This document shows, in pieces, positions 24,566-33,110 of a DNA stretch of 64,000 nt. The notes below the pieces were generated by a model. The model made no database searches. It was given only the letters and a program-made list of their open reading frames with translations, and was not told the DNA's origin. Origin of the DNA: Tsuneonella sp. CC-YZS046. GTDB taxonomy: Bacteria; Pseudomonadota; Alphaproteobacteria; Sphingomonadales; Sphingomonadaceae. The stretch covers positions 3,282,001-3,346,000 of the forward strand of contig NZ_CP141590.1 in NCBI RefSeq assembly GCF_035581365.1, in the 5' to 3' direction. Made by a program: the position numbers and the translations under genes. The stretch's first letter is position 1; the number at the start of each line of letters is the position of its first letter.

Positions 24566-25294
24566 TCAGAGACCGAGCACCTGGGGCATGGTGTAGCGCC
24601 CCGCCGGCCTGCCGATCAGCCATTGCGCGCCCTTCACCGCCCCGCGCGCGAAGATCAGGCGGTTCTCGGCCAGATGGGAAAGCGTCAGTCGCTCGTTATC
24701 GGCCAGGAAATGCACGCTGTGGTCGCCCGCGACCGAGCCGCCGCGCAGCGAGGCGAAGCCGATCGCGCCGGCTTGGCGGGCGCCGGTGATCCCGTCGCGC
24801 CCGCGCTCGCTATGGTCCGCGAGGCTGATCCCGCGCCCGCCCGCGGCCGCCTCGCCCAGCAGCAGGGCCGTGCCGGAAGGCGCATCCACCTTCATCCGGT
24901 GGTGAGTCTCGACGATCTCGATATCCCACTCATCGCCGAGGCGGCTGGCCGCCTCGCGCACCAGATGGGCCAGCAGCGTGACGCCGAGCGAAGTGTTGCC
25001 CGTTTGCAGGATCGGGATCGATTGCGCGGCATTATCGACCAGCCAGTGGTGCCGTTCTTCGAGGCCGGTGGTGCCGACGAGGATCGGAATGTGGGCGGCG
25101 ACAGCGGCATCGAGATTGGCTTCCAGCGCGTGGGGCGAGGAGAAATCGACCAGCGCGTCGCTTGCCTGCGCCAGCGCGGCCGTATCGCCGCCCTTGTCTA
25201 TGCCGCCGGACAGTTCCTCGCCCGCCGCGGCCACTGCCTCGGCCAGAGCCTTCCCCATCCGTCCTTCACTGCCGATGATACCGATACGCGCCAT
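24566..25294 (-). CDS. dapB: 4-hydroxy-tetrahydrodipicolinate reductase
   Basis: The protein is 242 aa. The N-terminal nucleotide-binding loop is IGIIGSEGRMGKAL, and the catalytic block VETHHRMKVDAPSGTALLLG contains the HH and K of DapB. It is the second step of the diaminopimelate pathway. The second ATG (MARIGIIG) was chosen because AAGGGGA lies 6-7 nt before it; the first ATG at 25300 would touch that ribosome binding site. It is divergent from the sirtuin gene with only about 35 nt between starts, so the promoters must overlap coding sequence or each other. Confidence 0.95.
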   Translation of the reverse strand: MARIGIIGSEGRMGKALAEAVAAAGEELSGGIDKGGDTAALAQASDALVDFSSPHALEANLDAAVAAHIPILVGTTGLEERHHWLVDNAAQSIPILQTGNTSLGVTLLAHLVREAASRLGDEWDIEIVETHHRMKVDAPSGTALLLGEAAAGGRGISLADHSERGRDGITGARQAGAIGFASLRGGSVAGDHSVHFLADNERLTLSHLAENRLIFARGAVKGAQWLIGRPAGRYTMPQVLGL

Positions 25295-25329
25295 TGCCAT
25301 TCCCCTTGATGGCGTGCTTCATGGCCGCG

Positions 25330-26031
25330 ATGAGCAATATCCGCAATATCGTGATACTGACCGGGGCCGGGATCAGCGCGGAAAGCGGGATCGACACCTT
25401 TCGCGGGGCGGGCGGATTGTGGGAGAATCACCGGGTCGAGGATGTCGCCACTCCCGAGGCGTTCGCCCGCGATCCGGAACTGGTCCTGCGCTTCTATGAC
25501 ATGCGGCGCGAGGCGATTCAGCAGAAGCGGCCCAATGCCGCACATGAAGCGCTGGCCCGGCTGGACCGGGAATGGGGCGGGGATCTGCTGATCGTGACCC
25601 AGAATGTCGACGACCTGCACGAACGGGCGGGCGCGCGCCGCGTGCTGCATATGCATGGGGAGCATCTCAACGCCTGGTGCCTGGCTTGCGACAGCCGCTC
25701 GCCCTGGCGCGGGCCGCTGGTCGATCGCCCCGAATGCCCTGCCTGCGGCGAGCGCGCGCTGCGCCCGGACATCGTCTGGTTCGGCGAAATGCCCTATCGC
25801 ATGGACGAGATCTACGATGCGCTGCGCGAGGCGGATCTGTTCGTTTCCATCGGCACGTCCGGCGCGGTCTATCCCGCCGCCGGATTCGTCCGCGACGCCC
25901 GCGAGCTTGGCCTGAGGACGCTGGAACTCAATCTCGAGCCGAGCCAGGGCTCGGCCTGGTTCCACGAAAGCAGGCTGGGCGCGGCGACCGAGATCGTGCC
26001 GCATTGGGTGGACGAAATCCTATCCGGCTGA
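25330..26031 (+). CDS. cobB: NAD-dependent protein deacylase (sirtuin, CobB-like)
   Basis: The protein is 233 aa from MSNIRNIVILTGAGISAESG; ATG codons at 25321 and 25294 are alternatives. Sirtuin landmarks are GAGISAESGIDTFRG, TQNVDDLHERAG, catalytic His109 in HMHGE, and a zinc knuckle with Cys117/120/136/139. Tyr56 and Arg59 (RFYDMRR) match the YxxR pair that binds acidic acyl groups, so desuccinylase or deglutarylase activity is likely alongside deacetylation. It is convergent with the MoeB-like gene, overlapping it by 12 nt. Confidence 0.93.
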   Translation: MSNIRNIVILTGAGISAESGIDTFRGAGGLWENHRVEDVATPEAFARDPELVLRFYDMRREAIQQKRPNAAHEALARLDREWGGDLLIVTQNVDDLHERAGARRVLHMHGEHLNAWCLACDSRSPWRGPLVDRPECPACGERALRPDIVWFGEMPYRMDEIYDALREADLFVSIGTSGAVYPAAGFVRDARELGLRTLELNLEPSQGSAWFHESRLGAATEIVPHWVDEILSG

Positions 26032-26787
26032 ACATGCGCGGCACGCCGGGTCCTTCGCGATCCGGAGCGTGCGCATGCCGGGCTGCAGCCCGTCGAGCAG
26101 GTGCAGGCGGCCCCATTGGGGATCGCCCAGCGTGCTGACGCCGGCCAGCAGCACCCGGATGGTATGCAGCGCGGCAAAGCTGCCGACCCAGCCCGCCATC
26201 GCGCCCAGCATCCCGTCTTCCGCGCAGCTGTCGCAATCGTCGGTGTCGAAGGCGTCGCCGACATAGCAGCGATAGCAGGGCTGGCCGGGCAAATGGCCGG
26301 CATAGGCCGCGACCTGGCCCTGGAAGCGGCCCACCGCCGCGCTGATGAGCGGAATGCCAGCGGCCACGCAGGCATCGGATACGGCGAGCCGCGTCGCGAA
26401 ATTGTCGCAGCCGTCCAGCACCGCATCGGCATCCGCGAGGATTCGCGCGGCATTGCCGGGGCCGATTCTCTCGATGACGGGCGTGCAGGCGAGCGAGGGG
26501 TCGAAACCGGCGATCCATTCGGCCGCCGCTTCCGCCTTGAGCCGCCCGACATCGCTGCTGGCGAAAACGGTCTGCCGCTGCAGGTTTGACGGTTCGACGC
26601 GATCGTCGTCGATCACGGTCAGGCGGCCGATCCCCGCCCCTGCCAGATATTGCAGCGCCGGGCTGCCGATCCCCCCCGCGCCTACCAGCACGGCATGGGC
26701 GCGGGACAAGGCCACTTGCCCGGCCCCGCCGATCTCCGGGATCACGATATGGCGGGCAAAGCGTTCGACGCGGTCGGGGGAAAGCAT
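26020..26787 (-). CDS. MoeB/ThiF/HesA-family sulfur-carrier adenylyltransferase
   Basis: The protein is 255 aa. The N-terminal RFARHIVIPEIGGAGQ is followed by the ATP-binding loop LVGAGGIGSPALQYLAGAG, the DDDRVEPSNLQRQ acidic/Arg block and CDNFATR. Zinc-binding pairs lie in CYRC and the C-terminal CRAC. CDSCAEDGMLGAMAGWVGS holds the position of the catalytic Cys. It activates the C-terminal Gly of a MoaD or ThiS-like carrier. No rhodanese domain is present, and the partner gene is not in the window, so MoeB versus ThiF is undecided. Repeat copy C begins 10 nt upstream of its ATG. Confidence 0.88.
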   Translation of the reverse strand: MLSPDRVERFARHIVIPEIGGAGQVALSRAHAVLVGAGGIGSPALQYLAGAGIGRLTVIDDDRVEPSNLQRQTVFASSDVGRLKAEAAAEWIAGFDPSLACTPVIERIGPGNAARILADADAVLDGCDNFATRLAVSDACVAAGIPLISAAVGRFQGQVAAYAGHLPGQPCYRCYVGDAFDTDDCDSCAEDGMLGAMAGWVGSFAALHTIRVLLAGVSTLGDPQWGRLHLLDGLQPGMRTLRIAKDPACRACSAG

Positions 26788-26796
26788 GCCCGTTCT

Positions 26797-26902
26797 CTAG
26801 AGTGATTTCGAAGCAAGTGGAATCACTTGCTGACTCGGAAATCACGGAAAACAGGTAAATTCCAGGCTCGTTCCAGTTCAACCAGAACCGGAACAAGTCT
26901 GG
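26797..26902 (+). repeat. Copy C (longest form) of the dispersed palindromic repeat
   Basis: It runs from CTAGAGTGATTTCGAAGCAA through CGGAAATCACGGAAAACAGG and AAATTCC, then a second module containing CTCGTTCCAGTT and AACCAGAACCGGAACAAG. The first module carries internal GTGATTTC/GGAAATCAC and AAGTGGAATCACTT symmetry; the second is a stem-forming palindrome. It sits in the moeB-dnaA gap (both genes read leftward), so moeB expression must start in or read through it. Confidence 0.8.
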
Positions 26903-26995
26903 CCTTGCCACCGCCTGTGTAAAAGCCTGTACATCACGCCGGGACAAACCCGGCATGATCGGTTGGCTGAAAGAGGGCGGGCTGTGGAGAAGCGA

Positions 26996-28492
26996 TCAGC
27001 TTTCCAGCTGCCGCAGTAGGCTGCGCACATCGCCGTCCATATCGGCATCGCGCTTGCGCAAATCTTCGATCAGGCGGACCGCGTGGATCACGGTCGAATG
27101 ATCGCGTCCGCCGAACTTCCGGCCGATTTCCGGATAGCTGCGCGGAGTGAGCACCTTGGCGAGATACATCGCCACCTGCCGGGGGCGGACGACGGCGCGG
27201 GCGCGCCGCTTGCTGGACATTTCCGCGCGATCCACCCGGTAGAACTGGCAAACGGTGCGCTGGATCTCGTCGATGGTGATCCGGCGGCGATTGGCCGAAA
27301 GAATATCGGTCAGCTGCTCCTCGGCCAGCTGCAGGGAAACTTCCTGCCCGGTCAGCTGGGCATAGGCGATCAGCTTGTTGAGGCCGCCGATCAGCTCGCG
27401 GACATTGCGATTGATCGTGCGCGCCAGGAATTCGATGACATCGGAGGGCACTTCGAGCGGGGCGAACCTGCCCAGCTTGCTTTCCAGGATGGAACGGCGC
27501 AGCTCGATGTCGGCGGGCTGGATATCCGCGACCAGGCCCATCGAAAGGCGGGAGAGCAGGCGTTGTTCCACGCCGTCCAGCGCTTGCGGGGCGCGATCGG
27601 CGGCGAAGACCAGGCGCTTGCCCTCGGCCAGCAGCGCGTCGATCGTGTAGAGCAGCTCTTCCTGCGCGCTGGCCTTGCCGATGATGAACTGGATGTCGTC
27701 CACCAGCAGCAGGTCGAAGCCGCGCAGCCGGGCCTTGAACTCGATCATCTGGTTCTGGCGCAGGGCCTGGACGAATTCGACCATGAACCGCTCGGCCGAG
27801 CAGTAGAAGATCCGGGCCCGGGGATGATTGGAAAGATAGGAATGGCCGATCGCATGCAGCAGGTGGGTCTTGCCCTGGCCGGTCGACGCCTTGAGATAGA
27901 GCGGCGAGAATTGCGGCGTTTCCAGCTTCGCCATGCGCTCGGCCGCGTTGAAGGCCAGCACGTTCGACTTGCCGGTGATGAAGGCCTGGAAGGTCAGCGA
28001 GGGGTCGAGGCCGACCGAGGAGGTGAAGCCTTGCGCGCCGATCGTATCGGCCGCCAGCGCGATCGCGCTGGCTTCCGTCCCGTCATTGGCGGGATGGCGG
28101 CCCATGTCCATGCCCCCGTCGCCCCGCAGCCGCAGCTCCTGCATCTGACGGCGCCCGGGGTGCACGGCGATTCGGACATGCTTCACTTCCGAGCGGGCGA
28201 TCTTCCACGCCAGCGAAAGCCGGTCGGCGAAGCGATCCGCCACCCAGTTGGCCGAAAATTCCGTCGGCAGGAACAGATCGAGTGTGCCGGTTTCATTACA
28301 GAAGGTGCCGAGCTGGATCGGCTTGATCCATTGGCTGTGCAATTGGTGCCCGAGATCCTTGCGCAAGCCCTGGCTGATGTCCGCCCAATCGGCGGCCAGA
28401 TTTACGGCTTCCTGGTCTTCCACCTTGTTACCTTCCGCCGCCTTGCGCCGCTCGACCGTCACTCGATCCCCTTTGGAGCCTGTCCTCGCCAT
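26996..28492 (-). CDS. dnaA: Chromosomal replication initiator DnaA
   Basis: The protein is 498 aa from the ATG; a GTG at 28423 with GGAAGG 6 nt before it would give 475 aa and may be the true start. Domain I (NLAADWADISQGLRKDLGHQ) is followed by a short linker, the AAA+ domain (about 165-390) and the DNA-binding domain IV. Domain IV contains RPRQVAMYLAKVLTPRSYPE and the signature FGGRDHSTVIHAV. Walker A reads ASTGQGKTH, so the first P-loop glycine is Ala; Walker B is LLLVDDIQFI. It binds DnaA boxes and opens the origin. Downstream GCCGGG-N5-CCCGGC at 26938-26954 may be its terminator. Confidence 0.97.
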   Translation of the reverse strand: MARTGSKGDRVTVERRKAAEGNKVEDQEAVNLAADWADISQGLRKDLGHQLHSQWIKPIQLGTFCNETGTLDLFLPTEFSANWVADRFADRLSLAWKIARSEVKHVRIAVHPGRRQMQELRLRGDGGMDMGRHPANDGTEASAIALAADTIGAQGFTSSVGLDPSLTFQAFITGKSNVLAFNAAERMAKLETPQFSPLYLKASTGQGKTHLLHAIGHSYLSNHPRARIFYCSAERFMVEFVQALRQNQMIEFKARLRGFDLLLVDDIQFIIGKASAQEELLYTIDALLAEGKRLVFAADRAPQALDGVEQRLLSRLSMGLVADIQPADIELRRSILESKLGRFAPLEVPSDVIEFLARTINRNVRELIGGLNKLIAYAQLTGQEVSLQLAEEQLTDILSANRRRITIDEIQRTVCQFYRVDRAEMSSKRRARAVVRPRQVAMYLAKVLTPRSYPEIGRKFGGRDHSTVIHAVRLIEDLRKRDADMDGDVRSLLRQLES

Positions 28493-28935
28493 TCGATATT
28501 AAGCCCCCATCCTTATTCAGCCACCCTCGGTCACCGCACGTCGTCCGAATTCGGGCACACCGGACCACCCTGGAAACCGTGAGGCTTCCAGCCCAGACAA
28601 CCCGATTCAATCCTGTGGACACCCTGACTAGCCGTCCCGGGTGCAGAAGGATTTATGAAGTACTTTTCCATCGGAGCAAGACCTGCCCCGAAAAAAAACT
28701 GAAATAATTCGGTTGACTCGCGGCAAGGGCAGGAATTGCATATAACCCGTTATTTAAATTCGCTTTTCCACATCGACCCTAGCGAATCGCGGTAATTCCT
28801 CATGTTGCAAAGAGAAGTCGCTTTTATGTCTCGCGGATGCAGGAGAACGCTTTGCAAACGCGAACAGGGCCGACGCTTTGCAGCGCCGGCCCCGTTCCTA
28901 TTTGGTTCCTGCCCGCGAGGGGCAAAAGATGCGAA
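28493..28935. other. Gene-free gap between rpsT and dnaA (dnaA leader/promoter)
   Basis: The 443-nt gap separates two minus-strand genes. It holds an A-run and AT-rich tract at about 28690-28770, a DnaA-box-like TTTTCCACA at 28764-28772 (one mismatch to TTATCCACA), and TGTGGACAC near 28614 (two mismatches). TTGCTC-N17-ATAAAT on the minus strand near 28650-28680 could be a dnaA promoter. Too few boxes are present to call it an origin. Confidence 0.45.
28863..28896 (-). terminator. Probable terminator of rpsT
   Basis: A 15-position stem with two mismatches (AACAGGGCCGACGCT against AGCGCCGGCCCCGTT, 4-nt loop) lies about 40 nt after the rpsT stop on the minus strand. The following sequence CGCGTTTGC has only a short T-run, so efficiency is uncertain. 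Confidence 0.45.
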
Positions 28936-29196
28936 TCAGAGAGCGGCGACGCGCTTGCTGAGGCGGGACATCTTGCGCGCGACCGTATTCTTGTGGAGCA
29001 CGCCCCGGGCGACGCCACGGGCGAGTTCCGGCTGGGCGGCATGAAGCGCTTCCTGAGCGGCGGCCTTGTCGCCACCGGCGATCGCGGTTTCCACCTTCTT
29101 CACGAAGCTGCGGATGCGGCTGATGCGGGCGCCATTGATTTCTGCGCGGCGGTCGTTGCGGCGGATGCGCTTGCGGGCTTGCGGCGTATTGGCCAT
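28936..29196 (-). CDS. rpsT: 30S ribosomal protein S20
   Basis: The protein is 86 aa, highly basic and alanine-rich: [17 protein letters not shown] at the N-terminus, [20 protein letters not shown] in the middle, and [19 protein letters not shown] at the end. These are the conserved S20 blocks. It binds 16S rRNA in the body of the small subunit. Adjacent to dnaA, as in several alphaproteobacteria. Confidence 0.97.
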   Translation of the reverse strand: MANTPQARKRIRRNDRRAEINGARISRIRSFVKKVETAIAGGDKAAAQEALHAAQPELARGVARGVLHKNTVARKMSRLSKRVAAL

Positions 29197-29368
29197 GTCT
29201 GTCCTTCACCTGCGCCGCTTGCGCGCGGCGCGCTGTCTCACGAAAAAGTCTGCAAAACGGCGGAGTCCGGCCATGCCGCCCCGCATCGAAGCGCGGCCCT
29301 TAGCCAGCGCCTCCCGAATCGTCAAGTTCCGTGTCGAATCCGCGCGTCCTGCCCGCGCGCGCCCGGCC

Positions 29369-30181
29369 CTACCGCTGGCAGCGGCGGCACCACCAGGTGC
29401 TCCGCCCGCCCTGGGCGAAGCGTTCCACCACGCCTCCGCAGGGGCAGGGCTGTCCTTCCCGGCCATAGACCCGCCAGTCCTTCGCGAAATAGCCCAGTTC
29501 GCCATCGGGCTGCGCATAGTCGCGAATGGTGGAGCCGCCCGCCGCGATCGCCTCGGCCAGCACCGCCTTGATGGCGGGCACCAGCCGCTTCAGCGCGGGC
29601 CGGCTTGCCCAGCGGCCCGGCTTGTCGGGCCTGATCCCGGCGCGGTTGAGCGCTTCACAGACATAGATATTGCCCAGCCCGGCCACGATCCGCTGGTCCA
29701 GCAGCAGCAGCTTGATGGCGGATTCGCGGCCCGCCAGCGCGCGGTGCAGATAGACGGCGGTGAATTCCTCCCCCAGCGGTTCCGGCCCCAGCGCGGCGAA
29801 TGGCTGGAAGCTGTCGAGCGCCGCCGTGTCGACCAGATCGACCGAGCCGAACCGGCGGGGGTCGTTCAAGGCCAGCAGATGGCCGGATGCCGTTTCGAGC
29901 AGCAAATGATCGTGCTTGTCCAGTTGTTCGGGATCGACCCGCCAGCGCCCGCTCATCCCGAGGTGGAAGATCGCCGTGCTGTCCCGGTCGGTGTGGATCA
30001 GGCCGTATTTCGCGCGCCGGCCCAGGCCGGTGACGGTCGCCCCGGTCAGCGCCTGGACCAGCCCGGGCGGAAAGGGGCGGCGCAGGTCGGGGCGATTGAC
30101 GCGCACGCTCGCCAGCCGCTCGCCGGCCAGGATGCGCGAGAGACCCCGGACTGTGGTTTCGACTTCTGGCAGCTCTGGCAT
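29369..30181 (-). CDS. mutM: Formamidopyrimidine-DNA glycosylase
   Basis: The protein is 270 aa starting MPELPEVETTVRGL, in which Pro2 is the catalytic nucleophile and Glu3 the acid. The conserved Lys of the RRAKYGLI loop and IFHLGMSGRWRV are present, as is the helix-two-turn-helix GLGNIYVCEALNRAGI. The C-terminal zinc finger reads PCPCGG...CRRCQR, so the first Cys pair is C-x-C instead of C-x2-C. It removes 8-oxoguanine and formamidopyrimidines. It is divergent from ubiE. Confidence 0.95.
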   Translation of the reverse strand: MPELPEVETTVRGLSRILAGERLASVRVNRPDLRRPFPPGLVQALTGATVTGLGRRAKYGLIHTDRDSTAIFHLGMSGRWRVDPEQLDKHDHLLLETASGHLLALNDPRRFGSVDLVDTAALDSFQPFAALGPEPLGEEFTAVYLHRALAGRESAIKLLLLDQRIVAGLGNIYVCEALNRAGIRPDKPGRWASRPALKRLVPAIKAVLAEAIAAGGSTIRDYAQPDGELGYFAKDWRVYGREGQPCPCGGVVERFAQGGRSTWWCRRCQR

Positions 30182-30320
30182 GGGTGCCTCCTATCCCGGG
30201 GTGGGAGCGGTGTCATCATGCGTCTGCGCGCGGTCGGTGCCGTTCTGTCCCGTTCAGGCCCCTTTATGGTTCATCAAGCTAGAGCTTTGCCCGGCGCGCA
30301 ATTGCCCCTAAAGCGCCCTC

Positions 30321-31052
30321 ATGACCGACAGTGTTTCCTTCGGCTACGAAGAGGTTAGCCCCCAGGAAAAGACCGCCCGGGTGGGCGAGGTCTTCTCCAG
30401 CGTTGCCCGCAAATACGACATCATGAACGATGCGATGTCGGGCGGGATGCATCGGCTCTGGAAGGACCGTTTCGTGCGCCGGGTGAAGCCCCGGCCGGGT
30501 GAGCAGATCCTCGATATGGCGGGCGGGACCGGCGATATCGCCTTTCGCCTGGCGGCGCGCGGGGCCATCGTGACGGTGGCGGACATCAATCAGGACATGC
30601 TGGACGTGGGCATCGAACGCGCGGTGGATCGCGGGCTCGACAGCCTTGTCTGGTCCCGCCAGAACGCGGAGAAACTGTCGTTCCCGGACCGTTTCTTCGA
30701 TGCCTATACCATCGCCTTTGGCATCAGGAACGTCACCCATATCGAACAGGCGCTGGCCGAGGCCTTCCGCGTTCTGCGCCATGGCGGCCGCTTCTTCTGC
30801 CTGGAGTTTTCGACCACCGAATGGCCGGGCTTCAAGGAAGCCTACGACCTCTATTCGCATCGGCTGGTGCCCCGCATCGGCCAGGCGATCGCGGGGGATG
30901 CGGATTCCTACCGCTATCTGATAGAATCCATCCGGCGCTTTCCGACCATGCCGCAATTCGAGGCGATGATCGCGCGGGCCGGCTTCGGGCGGACCCGTGT
31001 CGAGCCGATCATGGGCGGGCTGGTGGCGATTCATTCGGGCTGGAAGATTTGA
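30321..31052 (+). CDS. ubiE: Demethylmenaquinone/2-polyprenyl-benzoquinol methyltransferase
   Basis: The protein is 243 aa. UbiE signatures: YDIMNDAMSGGMHRLWKDRF, SAM motif I ILDMAGGTGDIAFR, and FCLEFSTTEWPGFKEAYDLY. The C-methylation step in ubiquinone synthesis is its likely role here. ubiB follows 19 nt later, so the two form a quinone operon. Confidence 0.96.
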   Translation: MTDSVSFGYEEVSPQEKTARVGEVFSSVARKYDIMNDAMSGGMHRLWKDRFVRRVKPRPGEQILDMAGGTGDIAFRLAARGAIVTVADINQDMLDVGIERAVDRGLDSLVWSRQNAEKLSFPDRFFDAYTIAFGIRNVTHIEQALAEAFRVLRHGGRFFCLEFSTTEWPGFKEAYDLYSHRLVPRIGQAIAGDADSYRYLIESIRRFPTMPQFEAMIARAGFGRTRVEPIMGGLVAIHSGWKI

Positions 31053-31071
31053 GGAAGTGACAGGTCCGGCC

Positions 31072-32610
31072 ATGCATATCCTGCGCCTTCTGAAATGGGG
31101 GCGCACGCTCGCCAGGCACGGGGCGCTGCGCGGGATAGAGCGCGATCCCAATACCCCGCCGCAGGTCCGCCGGCTGGCGCGGATCGCCCGGCTTGGGACG
31201 TTCCAGCCCGCCGTTCCGGATTATGCCGGCGCGTTCCAGGATATCGGCCCGGCGGCGATCAAGCTGGGCCAGACATTGGCGACAAGGCCCGATCTGGTGG
31301 GTGACGAAGCCGCCCAGAACCTGCTTTCATTGCAGGACAGCCTGCCGCCGGTGCCGTTCGCGGCAATCCGGCAGGAAATCGAACGCAGCTTCGGGCGCCC
31401 GCTGGAGGATATGTTCCTCTCGATCGATCCGGACCCGGTCGGCGCCGCTTCGATCGCGCAGGTCCATCGCGCCGTCACCAGCGAGGGCAGGGACGTGGCC
31501 GTGAAGGTGCTGCGGCCCGGCATAAGGGAACGGTTCGCCCGCGACATCACCACCTATGAATGGGCGGCCGCGCATCTCGAGGCGCTGGGCGGAGAAGCGC
31601 AACGGCTGCGGCCCCGCCTCACCATCGCGAATTTCAAGCGCTGGACCAACCGGGAACTAGACCTGCGCCGGGAAGCGGCATCGGCCAGCGAACTGGCCGG
31701 GGCGATGCAGGGGTTCGAGGGATATGCCATTCCTTCGATCGACTGGGATCGCACCAATGGCCGGGTGATGACGATCGAATGGATCGACGGCATCAAGATC
31801 AGCGATACGGAAGCGCTGAAGGCGGCGGGGCATGACCTGCCCATATTGGCGAGCCGCCTTGTCCTGGCCTTCCTGACCCAGGCGATCAGCGCCGGTTTCT
31901 TCCATGCCGACATGCATCAGGGCAATCTGTTCGTGCGCCCCGACGGCACGATCGTGGCCATCGATTTCGGCATCATGGGCCGGATCGACAAGCGCGCGCG
32001 GCAATGGCTGGCGGAAATCCTCTATGGCCTCACCACGGGCGATTACCGGCGCGTCGCGGAAATCCACTTCGAAGCGCAATATGTGCCGGCCTATCATTCG
32101 GTCGACGAATTCGCGACCGCGTTGCGCGCGGTGGGGGAACCGATGCGCGGCAAGCCGGTCAGCGAATTGTCGGTCGGCCAGATGCTGGACGGGCTGTTCG
32201 CCATCACCCGCGATTTCGACATGCAGACCCAGCCCCATCTGCTGTTGCTGCAGAAGACCATGGTGATGGTGGAGGGCATCGCGACCCAGCTCGATCCCCG
32301 GATCAATATGTGGGACGTGTCCGCCCCCTATGTGCGGGCATGGATTCGTGACGAGCTTGGCCCGGAGGCGGCGCTTGCCGATCGCCTGCGCGAAGACACC
32401 CGGACCCTGCTGCGGATTCCCGATCTCATCCGTCGTCTGGAGGAGAAGTTCCCGCCCCGGGGCGGCGCGCCCGATCCCCCCCCCTTGCCGCATGTTCCGC
32501 TGATGTGGGAATCGCGCGCGCGCAAGGGCGCGGCCTGGGCAGGCTATCTGCTTTCGGCACTGGCAGGCGCGGGGGCTGCCGCGCTGGCCGGCCATATGGG
32601 ATGGCTTTGA
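31072..32610 (+). CDS. ubiB: UbiB atypical kinase-like ubiquinone biosynthesis protein
   Basis: The protein is 512 aa. Features of the ABC1/UbiB family: the KxGQ motif in AAIKLGQTLATRPD, the Ala-rich loop GAASIAQVHRA in place of a P-loop, AVKVLRPGI with the ion-pair Lys, FHADMHQGNLF (catalytic loop), and IDFGIMGRID (metal-binding DFG). Two C-terminal transmembrane helices (AAWAGYLLSALAGAGAAALA) anchor it to the inner membrane. It assists ubiquinone synthesis, probably by ATP-driven extraction of lipid intermediates. The start was set at the ATG after ubiE; the frame's upstream part overlaps ubiE. Confidence 0.95.
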   Translation: MHILRLLKWGRTLARHGALRGIERDPNTPPQVRRLARIARLGTFQPAVPDYAGAFQDIGPAAIKLGQTLATRPDLVGDEAAQNLLSLQDSLPPVPFAAIRQEIERSFGRPLEDMFLSIDPDPVGAASIAQVHRAVTSEGRDVAVKVLRPGIRERFARDITTYEWAAAHLEALGGEAQRLRPRLTIANFKRWTNRELDLRREAASASELAGAMQGFEGYAIPSIDWDRTNGRVMTIEWIDGIKISDTEALKAAGHDLPILASRLVLAFLTQAISAGFFHADMHQGNLFVRPDGTIVAIDFGIMGRIDKRARQWLAEILYGLTTGDYRRVAEIHFEAQYVPAYHSVDEFATALRAVGEPMRGKPVSELSVGQMLDGLFAITRDFDMQTQPHLLLLQKTMVMVEGIATQLDPRINMWDVSAPYVRAWIRDELGPEAALADRLREDTRTLLRIPDLIRRLEEKFPPRGGAPDPPPLPHVPLMWESRARKGAAWAGYLLSALAGAGAAALAGHMGWL

Positions 32611-32642
32611 GATCCGTCCGCCTGCCGCAGGCAGGATGAAGC

Positions 32643-33041
32643 CTATTCCCCAACGTCCTGCACGCGGTGATGCGGCAGCAGGTTGCGGGCGACCATCAGC
32701 AGGATGAAAATCGCCGCTTCGACCAGGATCGGGCGATAGAATCCCAGGAAGGCGCCGTCTGTCGCCGCGCTGACGAGCCTGCCGATGATCGCCAGCCCCA
32801 TCATGATCGCGGGAACCAGCAGAATATCCCCGCTGCGCTTCCAGGCGCCCCACATCATGCAGATTCCGGCGATGGCGAAGAAGGACAGCAGATCGGCGCG
32901 CAATGTCGCGCTGCCGAGAGGATTCGCGGCGGCAAGGCCGAGGGTGGCGGCGGTTTCAACCGGTTGCAGCAGGAAGCCCAGGCCGAACAGGATGAAGAAC
33001 AATCCGCTGGCAAAAATCAACGCGGTCAGCACAAGTCGCAT
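32643..33041 (-). CDS. DUF4345 family integral membrane protein
   Basis: The protein is 132 aa with four predicted transmembrane helices: TALIFASGLFFILFGLGFLL, LLSFFAIAGICMMWGAW, LLVPAIMMGLAIIGRLVS, and ILVEAAIFILLMVARNLL. The arrangement with GSATLRADLLSFF between helices 1 and 2 fits DUF4345. The function is unknown. It is convergent with ubiB; CCTGCC-N3-GGCAGG lies between the stops. It is divergent from coaBC. Confidence 0.7.
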   Translation of the reverse strand: MRLVLTALIFASGLFFILFGLGFLLQPVETAATLGLAAANPLGSATLRADLLSFFAIAGICMMWGAWKRSGDILLVPAIMMGLAIIGRLVSAATDGAFLGFYRPILVEAAIFILLMVARNLLPHHRVQDVGE

Positions 33042-33110
33042 GGTGAGAACCCCTCCTGGTTGAAGAAAAATACTCGGCTTTTAACTATGTTAAGTAAAGC
33101 GGTTGCGTGA

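Noticed and set aside
28493-28935. Chromosomal origin next to dnaA
   Set aside because: Only one near-match DnaA box and a short AT-rich tract were found. In alphaproteobacteria oriC is often not at dnaA, so I do not call an origin.
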